A stretch of DNA of 25,609 nt from JAABRU01 sp050180235 (GCA_050180235.1 JBFXEJ010000097.1:1-25609), one strand, 5' to 3'; positions 1 to 8,222 are shown, counted from the first letter of the stretch. Made by a program: numbers and translations. The notes: generated by a model from the letters alone, not told the origin.

Positions 1-1692
1 GAGATACGGCGGATCAATTTCGGGGACAGCGCCGTGGTTTCTGATGATTTTCTGGTAAACCACATGTTCTGCGTGAACAGTTTTTCCGATGATTATTTTA
101 TGCTGAAGGAATATCATATTATGCTGGGCCACCGTCTGGAGGATCCGGACAAATATGATATTCTGATTCCTTTCCTGCAGAATCTGCTGAAAGAGATGGT
201 TCAGAGGGTTCCGGATGATAAAGATGCAGACTGTTTGCAGGAACCTGGCAGCGACTGTCTGATGCACAAAGAGAATGTGGACATCCTTTTCAACTGTTTC
301 CAGTCCGAATATCAGTATCGGATGACAAAAAAAGACGGGAAAAAGGGTGATGACACACAATCTTTGAGAATACAGGCAGATGCACAGAAAAAATGCCTGA
401 ATTTTCTTTACCGTAAATTCAGAAGGGCCGGCCTCATCAGGCGGATTGCCGCGACCTATGAAATGCAGTCTGTATACCGTTATTACTGCCCGCCGCTTGT
501 TCCCCAACTGATCCTGCAGTTTTTTCTTTCCTTCCGGATGCGCAGGACTGTCATCAGCCGTCTGCGGCGGCTGAACCGTTTTTACGGCAGTTCCTTCAGT
601 CTTGCCCCTCTGCGTAAAATTCAGCGGAGGCTGTGGTTTCTCCGGGGAAGCGGCAAAAAAGGGTATTTAATCCGTTTTCTCAAGGATTTGAGCTGTTATC
701 ACCGGGATCGTCAGAACTGTATGACGGTCAGAGCTGCCACTGATTCTGTCAATATTCTCACAGAAGAAAAAATGTGCAACCTCTCCAGGGCCAACAGCAC
801 TCTGTATGAGTTTCTGCTTCCCCATGAACAGGTTTCGGAAGAAAAACCCCTTATCAATCATGTCATTGTCAAGGCTGATGTCCGGGGTTCCACAGATATT
901 ACACACCGTATGATGGCACGGAATCTGAACCCGGCCTCATATTTCAGTCTCAATTTTTTCGATCCTATCACAGAGATACTTCCCGAATACGGAGCGGAAA
1001 AGGTTTTTGTGGAAGGTGATGCCATAATTCTTTCGATCTTTGAACGCGGTGATATGCCCGATGGATGGTACAGTGTGGCGCGCGCATGCGGACTGGCCTG
1101 CCGTATACTGTCCATTGTCCGGCAGTGCAATCGCCGGAATCAGAAAAACAGTCTGCCCATTATTGAACTGGGTATCGGGATCAGTTACAAAAACACCAGC
1201 CCTGCTTTTCTTTTTGACGGTGCGCACCGGATTATGATTTCATCTGCCATAAATCTGGCTGACCGGCTTTCCGGATGCTCAAAGATGGTACGCAAACAGA
1301 TGCTCAACCGGAAAACGCCTTTCAATCTTTATGTTTTTCAGACTCTTTCCGATGAGGATATGGACAAAACCTCTGATGATCTGTATCAGCGTTACAATGT
1401 CAACGGCATTGAACTGAATGCAGCAGGATTTGAAAAACTCAAAACCGAAATAGATTTGAAGCCTGTGGAAGTCGGCATCCGCGCTCTGGAAAAAAACAGG
1501 GTGCGTTTTTATACCGGCAGAGTTCCCACAGTGGCCGGATCCTATCAGAGACTGGTCATCCGGGAAAGCCGGATTCCGCGGGTAGATCCCGGCACATTTG
1601 CCGTACTTTCTCTGGGCAGAAAAAAATATTATGAAATATGCACCAATCCGAAACTGTTTGAGCATATCGAAAATATCATGAAAAAAACCTGA
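1..1692 (+). CDS. Class III nucleotidyl cyclase-like protein, 5' end outside window
   Basis: The frame is open from the first base, so the gene probably begins upstream; 563 residues are visible (an internal GTG at 34 is only a possible start). The first ~280 residues are basic and not recognised. Residues ~287-450 look like a class III adenylate/guanylate cyclase homology domain: a KADVRGST block with the first metal-binding Asp (D293), VEGD with the second (D340), and INLADRL with the Asn and Arg expected near the ribose and transition state (N418, R422). The Lys usually two residues after EK in the xKxKTxGD block is replaced (EKVFVEGD), so base specificity is unclear. Family knowledge: such domains make cAMP or cGMP. 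Whether this one is active is inference. A stand-alone receiver gene follows 138 bp downstream, suggesting a signalling locus. Confidence 0.75.
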   Translation, partial: EIRRINFGDSAVVSDDFLVNHMFCVNSFSDDYFMLKEYHIMLGHRLEDPDKYDILIPFLQNLLKEMVQRVPDDKDADCLQEPGSDCLMHKENVDILFNCFQSEYQYRMTKKDGKKGDDTQSLRIQADAQKKCLNFLYRKFRRAGLIRRIAATYEMQSVYRYYCPPLVPQLILQFFLSFRMRRTVISRLRRLNRFYGSSFSLAPLRKIQRRLWFLRGSGKKGYLIRFLKDLSCYHRDRQNCMTVRAATDSVNILTEEKMCNLSRANSTLYEFLLPHEQVSEEKPLINHVIVKADVRGSTDITHRMMARNLNPASYFSLNFFDPITEILPEYGAEKVFVEGDAIILSIFERGDMPDGWYSVARACGLACRILSIVRQCNRRNQKNSLPIIELGIGISYKNTSPAFLFDGAHRIMISSAINLADRLSGCSKMVRKQMLNRKTPFNLYVFQTLSDEDMDKTSDDLYQRYNVNGIELNAAGFEKLKTEIDLKPVEVGIRALEKNRVRFYTGRVPTVAGSYQRLVIRESRIPRVDPGTFAVLSLGRKKYYEICTNPKLFEHIENIMKKT

Positions 1693-1756
1693 TGAGCCCG
1701 CAAAAAGTCACCAAATCCGGCCCGGTCCGGAGTCCATGACATTTTGAAAAAGCCGG

Positions 1757-1776
1757 ATTCCTGCTTTCACAGGAAT
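1757..1776. repeat. Short REP-like palindrome
   Basis: ATTCCTG, a six-base loop CTTTCA, then CAGGAAT form a perfect 7-bp stem in the 138-bp gap between the cyclase-like gene and the receiver gene. ATTCC(N)GGAAT palindromes of this kind are dispersed repeats in many proteobacterial genomes. No second copy was noticed in this window. Confidence 0.5.
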
Positions 1777-1830
1777 GACAGAAATTCAGACTTTTTATGA
1801 CCTCATCAAAGCGGAAAGAAAGGAGCGGAT

Positions 1831-2280
1831 ATGTCTGAAGGCCTGGATGTAATCATTGTGGATGATGATCCGATTGTATGCAGACTGCTGTCCAAAGAGG
1901 CGGAGAAATTTTACACATGGGGAAATGTTCTGACCTTCACCCATTCGGATGAGGCCATTTCCTACTGCCTGGGATGCGAAGTGGGTCTGGCCATTTTTGT
2001 GGTGGATGTTTTTCTGGACGGAAAAAGCGGTTTTTATTTTCTGGACGCAATTGAGGAAAAATTTCCCACAGCGCATGAGGATTCCATTATCATCACCGGA
2101 AGCGCAAGTGATGATGTGGTGGATATGTGTGTGGCATCCAATGTCACCTATCTTTTGGAAAAACCGGTGAAAAAATATGCTTTTCAGCTTGCAGTCCGTT
2201 CCATTGTCACCAAATACCTGCGCTTTTCCAAAAAACTGCTCCAGGATCCGGAATTCGCCCGGATTGTGGAAAATATCTGA
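1831..2280 (+). CDS. Stand-alone response regulator receiver protein
   Basis: A 149-residue single-domain receiver (CheY-like) protein. The acidic pocket is VDDD (D11-D13), the likely phospho-acceptor is D59 in FVVDVF, the switch Thr is T89 in IIITG, and the conserved Lys is K111 in LEKP, so all residues needed for phosphotransfer are present. After the receiver (~1-125) only a short tail remains, with no DNA-binding or enzymatic output domain. The start is supported by AGGAG eight bases before the ATG. It lies just downstream of the cyclase-like gene on the same strand. It may carry a phosphoryl signal to that protein or to a partner elsewhere, but no histidine kinase is in the window. Confidence 0.9.
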   Translation: MSEGLDVIIVDDDPIVCRLLSKEAEKFYTWGNVLTFTHSDEAISYCLGCEVGLAIFVVDVFLDGKSGFYFLDAIEEKFPTAHEDSIIITGSASDDVVDMCVASNVTYLLEKPVKKYAFQLAVRSIVTKYLRFSKKLLQDPEFARIVENI

Positions 2281-2405
2281 TAAATGTCATCACAGATATT
2301 ATGCAAGCCTTTCAGATATACATTCTGGCACAACGGCCTTAAGTGTTTTTTGGAACACCCGGGTTTTCCACTGTTTTTTTGCAAATCAGGGTGATTCTGT
2401 CACGC

Positions 2406-2547
2406 TAAGGCGATTTCCATGAAAAAATGTACCATCATTGCAGGGTGGGCACAGTTTTTTGTGCCCGCCGTCCTGCTGAAACTGTGGGCACAAAAAACCG
2501 TGCCCACCCTACGAAAAACGGTATAATCATTAATGGAAATCACCTAA
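2406..2547. repeat. MITE family A, copy A1 (142 bp)
   Basis: A non-coding palindromic element with terminal inverted repeats TAAGGCGATTTCCAT (left) and ATGGAAATCACCTA (right). Inside is a long hairpin, GGGTGGGCAC to GTGCCCACCC. It matches 22939-23080 over its whole length in the same orientation, except that the 13-bp core 2470-2482 is inverted there. It occupies half of the 2281-2562 gap; the rest of that gap (2281-2405) shows nothing recognisable. Confidence 0.85.
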
Positions 2548-2562
2548 GTTCCCGGTGACAAA

Positions 2563-3243
2563 TTACGTCCCCCTTTTCATCATTTCCTTAAAATCAGAAC
2601 CTGTGATCTGTTCTGATTCCAAAAGTTTCAGATGCAGGGAATAGCCAACTGCGCCGTGAAACACCAGCTCTGTTTCTTCCGGGATGGCGGGATTGGAACC
2701 TGGCCGGGTGCAGATGGTACGGCGCAGACTTTTTTTTGCATACTGACGGATAACACAGACTCCATCCGGATGAATTTCCACATCCGTAATTATGCCGTCC
2801 CTTTTATCATAACGGCAGACCGGAATTCCCCTCTCCTTCAGTCCGGTTTCCAGGCATTCACCCTGGGGCCGCAGCAGCATAAGCCGCACATCATCAAGCA
2901 GACCTTTGGCAAAATTCGGGGAATCAAAGGGCGGAATGCCCCGTGCAATGGAAATTTCCCCTTTGTCATAAACACCGTCAAAGATGACCAGTCCCTCAAT
3001 GCTCATCATCACAGAGCGGAACTGCTCCCTTTCCGAAGAAAGCAGAGTCAGTCCGGTCATAAACTGAGTTCCCCGGCCCGGAATCTGTGCCTCAATACTG
3101 TGGACCAGTCGCAGATTTCCGGCAGGAAATCTGTCTTCACATTCTTTCCTTATTTCAAAAAAACGGGAAGGATCAGGAGGAGATAATTTGGGCAGCTGCG
3201 CGCAGGAAACCAGGATCAGAGAAATGATCATCAGAAATCGCAT
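2563..3243 (-). CDS. Small lipoprotein, DUF3261-like
   Basis: 226 residues with a lipoprotein signal: hydrophobic residues 4-12 then a lipobox ending in LVSC, Cys14 being the lipidated residue. Ala at +2 is compatible with outer-membrane sorting. The remainder is beta-rich, with a TGLTLLSS...IEGLVIFDGVYD stretch and a C-terminal GYSLHLKLLES, resembling the DUF3261 lipoproteins that accompany LolA-like carriers in lipid-type clusters. That family call comes from pattern recognition only. The start lies two bases after the stop of the LolA-like gene, so the two are almost certainly co-translated. Function unknown; possibly an outer-membrane acceptor for whatever the LolA-like protein carries. 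Confidence 0.7.
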   Translation of the reverse strand: MRFLMIISLILVSCAQLPKLSPPDPSRFFEIRKECEDRFPAGNLRLVHSIEAQIPGRGTQFMTGLTLLSSEREQFRSVMMSIEGLVIFDGVYDKGEISIARGIPPFDSPNFAKGLLDDVRLMLLRPQGECLETGLKERGIPVCRYDKRDGIITDVEIHPDGVCVIRQYAKKSLRRTICTRPGSNPAIPEETELVFHGAVGYSLHLKLLESEQITGSDFKEMMKRGT

Positions 3244-3245
3244 GA

Positions 3246-3851
3246 TTATATATCCTGAAACAATGCATCCCCAAGATTTTCGTTGATGCGGACGTCCTGA
3301 AAAATGATTTTTGTATAGGAGTCCCCGGACTCATAAATGCTGACATAATTTATAATACCCGGTCTGTCCGGAGAAAGAACAAGTTCAATGCGTTCAATGA
3401 TTTTGGAAAAAGCTTCCTCCCTTGGTCTGAGCAGGATTTTCGGCCCCGGTTCCAGGGTGGCGGCAAAATTCGGATTTTCTGTGAACTCGCCTTTCATCCA
3501 CTGACTGATTTCCTCCATCACAATCTGCATGGCCTGTAGACCATGTGCTGATTCCTGCACAAATCCGTCTTTTCCCTTTACAAAACGGTTTGTCTTTCCT
3601 TTATGATTGAGCAGGATGCTCTGCATTGGCTCCCGGTATTCCCATCGCAGGGAATCCGGAATCTGAAAACAGAAGATTCCTTTGGAAACCAGAGGTTTTT
3701 TCAGTATTTTCATGTGCTTTTCCTGCACAAACTCCGAACGCACCGAGCGCACCTTTCCGCTGTGACTGCGGATGTCTTCCCAAGTGTCAGCCCATCCGGG
3801 AAACAGGAAAAAGGAAAAAAGCATCAATATATTCAATGTATTTTTGGACAT
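3246..3851 (-). CDS. LolA-like periplasmic lipid/lipoprotein carrier
   Basis: 201 residues beginning with a Sec signal peptide (MSKNTLNILMLFSFFLFPGWA). The frame is open further upstream, but this Met is chosen because it starts the signal peptide and follows GGAGGG and AAGG purine tracts. The mature protein has LolA features: a region after the signal with SEFVQEKHM, then KKPLVSKGIFCFQIPDSLRW (basic strand followed by a LRWEY turn) and alternating beta-strands that would form the half-barrel. LolA proteins move lipoproteins across the periplasm, and diverged versions serve dedicated lipid export clusters. Ten bases separate it from the upstream solute-binding gene and two from the downstream lipoprotein gene. 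No LolB or LolCDE gene is present, so a specialised role is more likely than housekeeping. Confidence 0.8.
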   Translation of the reverse strand: MSKNTLNILMLFSFFLFPGWADTWEDIRSHSGKVRSVRSEFVQEKHMKILKKPLVSKGIFCFQIPDSLRWEYREPMQSILLNHKGKTNRFVKGKDGFVQESAHGLQAMQIVMEEISQWMKGEFTENPNFAATLEPGPKILLRPREEAFSKIIERIELVLSPDRPGIINYVSIYESGDSYTKIIFQDVRINENLGDALFQDI

Positions 3852-3861
3852 AGGGCCTGCC

Positions 3862-4650
3862 TTATTCCCTCCATGCTTCAGGAGAATACATGATTCCCCA
3901 TTTTTCAAAGAGCTTTTCCAGTTCACCTGAATCAAATATCTCCTTTATTCTTTTGTCATAGATTTGCATCAGTTTTTCCGATTTCTCCCTTTTGGCAAAA
4001 GCCATGTAGGAATTTTCCCCCCACAGGACTTCAATCTGAAGAAGATTCATATCAGCGTTGCCGGTTTTGGCATATTGTTTCAAATCCTCCAGCACTTCAA
4101 TATATGCATCATATCTGCCCATTTCCACCAGTTTCCATGCCTGTTCAAGGCTGTCTGTTTCCTGCCATTTGAACTGTATGCCATTGAGATGGGAATCTGT
4201 ATGAAAATCATATCCCCGCATCCAAAGCAGGTTTTTGTTGTTCAGAGATTCCATACCCTTCCATTCTTTGATTCTGTCTTTTCTGAACACCACTGCCGTA
4301 TGCTCCACCCACAGGGGATAACGGGGAACAAGGCGATCCTTTCTTTTGCGTGCGGACAGATACGCGTCCGCCTCCTTTGCACTGATCATGGACTCAGCCC
4401 GTTTCCAGGGAACAATTTCGAATTTCATCTTTATTCCGGCCGGTTCATACACAGTGCGCACAATATCAAAAAACATACCGCTTCCGTCCTCATTGGTCTG
4501 ACCTGCCCAGGACGGAGTGGCAATATGAATCTCTGTGGTTTTCTCAGGTTCCTGGGCAAATGCAGCTATTGGAAGCATTGCAATGGCAAACAGGACTGCG
4601 CCTGTTTGCCGCATACATCTGACAGTTTTCCGCAGCAGAACACTGGACAT
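3862..4650 (-). CDS. Family 3 periplasmic solute-binding protein
   Basis: 262 residues. The start at 4650 follows AGGAG and opens a signal peptide ending near AAFA, although the frame is open further upstream. The mature protein begins with a short strand (EIHIATPSWAG), then GSGMFFDIVRTVYEPAGIKMKFEIVPWKRA and SAKEADAYLSARKRKDR, the pattern of bacterial extracellular solute-binding family 3 (amino-acid ABC transporters and related sensor domains). It ends with the family's helical tail (FDSGELEKLFEKWGI). No ABC permease or ATPase gene is adjacent. It leads an operon with the LolA-like and lipoprotein genes, so it may act in sensing or in a non-ABC process. The ligand cannot be told from sequence. 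Confidence 0.8.
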   Translation of the reverse strand: MSSVLLRKTVRCMRQTGAVLFAIAMLPIAAFAQEPEKTTEIHIATPSWAGQTNEDGSGMFFDIVRTVYEPAGIKMKFEIVPWKRAESMISAKEADAYLSARKRKDRLVPRYPLWVEHTAVVFRKDRIKEWKGMESLNNKNLLWMRGYDFHTDSHLNGIQFKWQETDSLEQAWKLVEMGRYDAYIEVLEDLKQYAKTGNADMNLLQIEVLWGENSYMAFAKREKSEKLMQIYDKRIKEIFDSGELEKLFEKWGIMYSPEAWRE

Positions 4651-4886
4651 TTTTATTCTCCTTTTTTTTCGGGGTTGGCTGTAATAGTATACACCGGAAC
4701 AGAGTTCCGGATAAGGGACATCGTGTCCCCAGGAAATTTCAGCAGATTGACCTATTAGCAATATTTTTAGTACATGCAATTGAAAAATGCAATAACAATA
4801 TCAATTTCACACGTCCTGCCATCTTTAAACAGGAAGGAAGTTTTCCTAATCATCCAGCATCCGAAATGTTCCGGCATCAGGTAATA
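4651..4886. other. Intergenic leader region of the solute-binding/LolA operon
   Basis: No convincing gene. It contains the AGGAG ribosome-binding site just upstream of 4650 and presumably the operon promoter. No clear -35/-10 or sigma-54 motif could be assigned. Confidence 0.4.
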
Positions 4887-5014
4887 ATACCAATTCGCTA
4901 TTGAATTTATACAATAATGTGAGTTGTTTCCTCTGTGTTCTCTGTGGTTTTTTTCTCTCTGTGTCCTCTGTGGGAAACCGGATCATAAGTATATTTTCAA
5001 TGGAGAATTGGTAT
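4887..5014. repeat. MITE family C, copy C1 (~128 bp)
   Basis: Ends ATACCAATTCGCTATTG (left) and CAATGGAGAATTGGTAT (right) form an imperfect terminal inverted repeat of about 28 bp. The middle is made of CTCTGTG-type microrepeats. It is a near-identical inverted copy of 16141-16267. Confidence 0.85.
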
Positions 5015-5033
5015 AACACTTTCATATAAAAAC

Positions 5034-5074
5034 AAAAAAGACCTGATGCAGTCTGTGCCTGCATCAGGTCTTTT
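5034..5074 (-). terminator. Rho-independent terminator of the PHA synthase operon
   Basis: GACCTGATGCAG (5040-5051) and CTGCATCAGGTC (5059-5070) form a perfect 12-bp stem with a seven-base loop. An A-run precedes it and a T-run follows, so on the minus strand it ends in U's about 20 bases after the phaC stop. It is also symmetrical enough to stop transcription from the other side. Confidence 0.9.
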
Positions 5075-5094
5075 GTCTGAATTTTTCATAGTGC

Positions 5095-6792
5095 TTACGG
5101 TTCCATAACATATTTTCCGGGAGCGCTGTAAATGGGCCGGTATATTCCGCCTCCGGCACAAGGGGGACTTACTTTGGGGCCGCATTTTTCAGCCAGCCAG
5201 TTTACCCAGTCCGGCCACCATGACCCTCCCTGTTCCTTCTGCTGCGCCAGCCACTCATCCGGCAGACTGTTCTTTGCAGCATCACCGATCCAGCATTTTT
5301 TTGCAGAACGGTCTGATGCCGGGTTCACAATACCGGTGATATGTCCCTCAGATGCCAGCACATATCTCACCGGGCCGCCCACCATCTGACCGGTACGGAA
5401 TGTCCCTTTCCAGGGGCTGATATGATCCTGCACAGCACCAACGGCATAAAGGGGCTGCAAAATTCTTTCCATGTCAATGGGACGGCCTGCCAGTTCCAGA
5501 TCATCTTTGCGGATCAGCCGGTTTGCAAGATAAAACTCCCGCAGGTAAAAGGACAGCATTTTTTCCGGCAGCCGGGTGCTGTCGCTGTTCCAGTACAGCA
5601 TGTCAGATTTGGGCGGTGTGCCGCCGTGGAGATAGTTATGGCTCACATAGCGCCAGATCAGACTGTCGGAACGCAGCATGCGGAAGGCCATTGCGGAATA
5701 TTTCTTATCCAGAAAACCCTGGGCTGCGGTCAGCCCTTTAACCATCTCCACAGCTTCCGGAGTGATTAATACTCCGGGTTCGCCGGGGCTGGAAAAATCC
5801 GTGAGTGTGGAAAATACGGACCAGTGGGCAACAGGCAGCATGGATTTCCGCACAGTCCCCCGGTTAAGCCATGCCAGCAGGACAGCCAGCACCGTGCCTC
5901 CGATGCAGTATCCGGCAGCATGAACCTGCCGGACACCGCAGATTTGTGCTGCTGTTTCAGCAGCTTTCAGCGCGCCCCGCAGCATATAATCCGCAAAACC
6001 GATCTCACGCATGTCCGCACAGGGATTTTTCCAACTGGTGATGAACACGGTAAATCCCTGATGCAGCAGATACCGTACCAGGCTGTTGTGTTCACTCAGA
6101 TCAAAAATATAGAACTTGTTGATCCAGGGCTGTATCAGGACAATGGGAATCTCAAATGTCTGCGCTGTTGCGGGCCGGTACTGAATCAGTTCAAAAAGTT
6201 CATTACGGAAAACCACATCTCCGGGCGTGCTGGCCAGATTTTCCCCCAGTCTGAACCCATCCGGATCAGCAATTGACACCAGAGGCTCTCCCCTGCTGAT
6301 GTCGCTGAGCCAGTTCCGCAGTCCCTGATGCAGACTTTCCCCTTTTGTGTCAAGACAGCGTTTCACCGCAGTCGGGCTTGTCCAGAAAAAATTGGATGGC
6401 ACTGTGGCCTGACTGAACTGATCAATCCAGAACAGGGAGCGTTTCCGATCTGTTTCAGACATTCCCGGTGCTTTTTCCGCGCAGGCTTTGAACCACTGAC
6501 TGACGATCCTGTGGTATTTTTTGCAGATCTGCGCATTTTTTTTCACCTGGGCCAGAATCACTGCACCGTTATTTTCCGCCCCATTTTCCGCTCTCCTGCC
6601 ATATCCGCTAAAGGAAAAAAAACGGGGCAGTTCTTCGGCTGTCACATCCAGAATGCTTCGGCTGAATTCCCGGAGCATTTGGCTGAATGTGCCAATATCC
6701 TGCTCCCAGGCTTCCTGCACTTTGGCAAGAGAGGAAATCATGCCAAAAGGATCAGTGAAGGAATTCCGGTACAATGACCGCAGGAAACTCAC
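5095..6792 (-). CDS. phaC: Class I poly(3-hydroxyalkanoate) synthase
   Basis: 565 residues, close to the usual class I PhaC length. It polymerises (R)-3-hydroxyacyl-CoA into PHA at the granule surface. The lipase-like box is GYCIGG with nucleophile Cys296. The other triad members are D456 (AVQDHISPW) and H484 (SEGHITGIVN); their spacings (160 and 28) match those in Cupriavidus PhaC. The N-terminal ~180 residues correspond to the PhaC N-terminal domain. The start is GTG, overlapping the ACP stop as GTGA, with AAGGAGG four bases before it, so translation is coupled to the ACP. No phaA, phaB, phaE, phaR or phasin gene lies nearby. The ketoacyl synthase III and ACP upstream suggest monomers drawn from acyl-ACP metabolism (inference). 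Confidence 0.93.
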   Translation of the reverse strand: MSFLRSLYRNSFTDPFGMISSLAKVQEAWEQDIGTFSQMLREFSRSILDVTAEELPRFFSFSGYGRRAENGAENNGAVILAQVKKNAQICKKYHRIVSQWFKACAEKAPGMSETDRKRSLFWIDQFSQATVPSNFFWTSPTAVKRCLDTKGESLHQGLRNWLSDISRGEPLVSIADPDGFRLGENLASTPGDVVFRNELFELIQYRPATAQTFEIPIVLIQPWINKFYIFDLSEHNSLVRYLLHQGFTVFITSWKNPCADMREIGFADYMLRGALKAAETAAQICGVRQVHAAGYCIGGTVLAVLLAWLNRGTVRKSMLPVAHWSVFSTLTDFSSPGEPGVLITPEAVEMVKGLTAAQGFLDKKYSAMAFRMLRSDSLIWRYVSHNYLHGGTPPKSDMLYWNSDSTRLPEKMLSFYLREFYLANRLIRKDDLELAGRPIDMERILQPLYAVGAVQDHISPWKGTFRTGQMVGGPVRYVLASEGHITGIVNPASDRSAKKCWIGDAAKNSLPDEWLAQQKEQGGSWWPDWVNWLAEKCGPKVSPPCAGGGIYRPIYSAPGKYVMEP

Positions 6793-7034
6793 GCTGCCTC
6801 CTTCTGCATCTCTTTCATTACCAGAATTTCTCCGATGGTGGTATTGTCACCCAGAAAATCCTGGCTTACAAAAATGCCGAAATTCTGCTCCAGAAAAACC
6901 TGCAGATTCACAGAGGACATGGAATCCCAGTCCGGAATCTCCTGAAGCTTTGTTTCATACGTGAGGACCATGTCCCCCATTTCAGGAAAAATTTCCTGAA
7001 GACCCTCATACATCGCCTGGAGCATTGAATCCAT
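6789..7034 (-). CDS. Acyl carrier protein
   Basis: An 81-residue acidic, helical protein of typical ACP length. Ser38 in the WDSMS motif (usual form DSL/DSM) is the expected 4'-phosphopantetheine site at the start of helix 2. The start is preceded by a purine-rich AGGAGG-type site. It overlaps the PHA synthase start by four bases and lies 210 bp downstream of the ketoacyl synthase III gene. It is diverged from housekeeping AcpP in that it lacks the DSLDxVEL sequence (here DSMSSVNLQV), so a dedicated role in this small acyl pathway is likely. It could instead serve a secondary-lipid synthase. Confidence 0.88.
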   Translation of the reverse strand: MDSMLQAMYEGLQEIFPEMGDMVLTYETKLQEIPDWDSMSSVNLQVFLEQNFGIFVSQDFLGDNTTIGEILVMKEMQKEAA

Positions 7035-7172
7035 CTTTTTCCTCCTTGTTCTGTTAGCGTTTGACTACAGGAGAATGTCCTTTCAGACATAACAAACCCC
7101 TCTTACCGATTCTGCCTGATTCATCAGAAAATTACAGTTATTTTAAAAACTTTTGTCCTCTGCAGAAATATA

Positions 7173-7202
7173 CAGAAAACCGCTCCTCTCAATTTTTGCA
7201 CT
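7173..7202. repeat. 30-bp repeat shared with 16432-16461
   Basis: The segment from CAGAAAACCGCTCC to TTTTTGCACT matches 16432-16461 at 28 of 30 positions, in the same orientation. Both copies lie in spacers close to other hairpin sequences. Origin unknown; possibly a fragment of a larger dispersed element. Confidence 0.6.
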
Positions 7203-7233
7203 TATTGTTTATAAAGGACAAAAAAATTGAGAG
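7186..7233 (-). terminator. Hairpin downstream of the FabH-like gene
   Basis: CTCTCAATTTTT (7186-7197) and AAAAATTGAGAG (7222-7233) are perfectly complementary over 12 bp with a 24-base loop. TTTTGTCC (7151-7158) and GGACAAAA (7217-7224) offer a competing stem. It could be a partial terminator or an mRNA-processing hairpin between the ketoacyl synthase and ACP genes. It is AT-rich, so true termination is uncertain. Confidence 0.45.
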
Positions 7234-7244
7234 AAATGATGCAA

Positions 7245-8222
7245 TTACAAACGGATCAGATTGGCGCCCCAGGACAGGCCTCCGCCAAATGCGGCTGTGA
7301 CAATCAGATCCCCTTTGGCAATGACACCCTGGCTTATGGCCTCATCCAAAGCCACCGGAACCGAGGCACTGGCCGTATTGCCGTAGCGGTTCAGATTCAC
7401 AAAAAAACGTTTAAGGGGCATTTCAGTTTTTTCTGCTATTGCCTTGATAATATTGATATTAGCCTGATGACAGATGAAACAGTTCACATCCCTGAGGGAA
7501 GCTCCGGCTTCCTCAAGCACCTGAAGGATAATTTCCGAACCTTTTTCAATGGCAAAGGAAAACACGATTTTGCCGTTCATCTTGAAATAGGCGCTGACAG
7601 GTTTGCTGATTTTTTCAAAGGGCATCATGGTTCCGCCTCCGGGCACACAGATTACATCCGCTCTGCTGCCATCGGTTTTCAGGCAGGAATGCAGCACCCC
7701 TTCGCGGTCATCCCCGGCCCGGAACAGAATGGCCCCGGCCGCATCCCCGAAATAGGGAAATGTGGAAAAATCTTTTTTGTTCAGGATTTTGGAATAGAGC
7801 TCTGCTGCGACAAAAAGGATATTTTCATACCTTCCGGTTTTCATAAACGCATCAGCCACAGATATGCCGTAGGTACTGCCGGAGCAAACAGAATTGATGT
7901 CAAAGGCAAAAGCCTTTTTTGCCTCCAGCAGATGCTGCACACGGGTGGCTGTTGCAGGCTGCATCCGGTCAGGCGAGGATGTGGAGACAATGATGCCATC
8001 CAGATCTTCCGGGGGGAAGGATACTTTGTTCAGGCAGTTGCGGGCAGCCAGCACCGCCAGATCAGAAGTGCACTGGTCCTCAGAAGCATGATACCGGGAT
8101 TCCACTCCGGTTTTTTCCGCAATAAGCGAAAGTGCTGACTGGGGAAACTGTGTCAGTTCCTCATTGCGGATCATTGTTTCAGGAATATAGCTTCCTGTGG
8201 AAAGAATTACAGCATTTTTCAT
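7245..8222 (-). CDS. FabH-like 3-oxoacyl-ACP synthase III
   Basis: 325 residues from the ATG at 8222, which has GGGAGGGAAGG immediately upstream; an in-frame Met 12 codons earlier lacks such a site. Ketoacyl synthase III enzymes condense an acyl-CoA primer with malonyl-ACP. The Cys-His-Asn triad is complete: C113 (NSVCSGS), H252 (CHQANI) and N282 (YGNTASAS), close to the E. coli FabH positions. The C-terminal GGGLSWGANLIRL is the family's closing motif. It is the first gene of a three-gene set with ACP and PHA synthase. That points to a dedicated priming or acyl-transfer role rather than the housekeeping FabH, although a primary FabH role cannot be excluded. Substrate specificity is not visible. 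Confidence 0.9.
   Translation of the reverse strand: MKNAVILSTGSYIPETMIRNEELTQFPQSALSLIAEKTGVESRYHASEDQCTSDLAVLAARNCLNKVSFPPEDLDGIIVSTSSPDRMQPATATRVQHLLEAKKAFAFDINSVCSGSTYGISVADAFMKTGRYENILFVAAELYSKILNKKDFSTFPYFGDAAGAILFRAGDDREGVLHSCLKTDGSRADVICVPGGGTMMPFEKISKPVSAYFKMNGKIVFSFAIEKGSEIILQVLEEAGASLRDVNCFICHQANINIIKAIAEKTEMPLKRFFVNLNRYGNTASASVPVALDEAISQGVIAKGDLIVTAAFGGGLSWGANLIRL

Noticed and set aside
4925..4975. Short tandem CTCTGTG-type units, considered as a CRISPR array
   Set aside because: The units are 7-9 bp without unique spacers and lie inside MITE C; no cas gene is in the window.
7227..8138. Plus-strand frame of 303 codons opposite the FabH-like gene
   Set aside because: Antisense of a gene with a complete catalytic triad; the translation matches no family.
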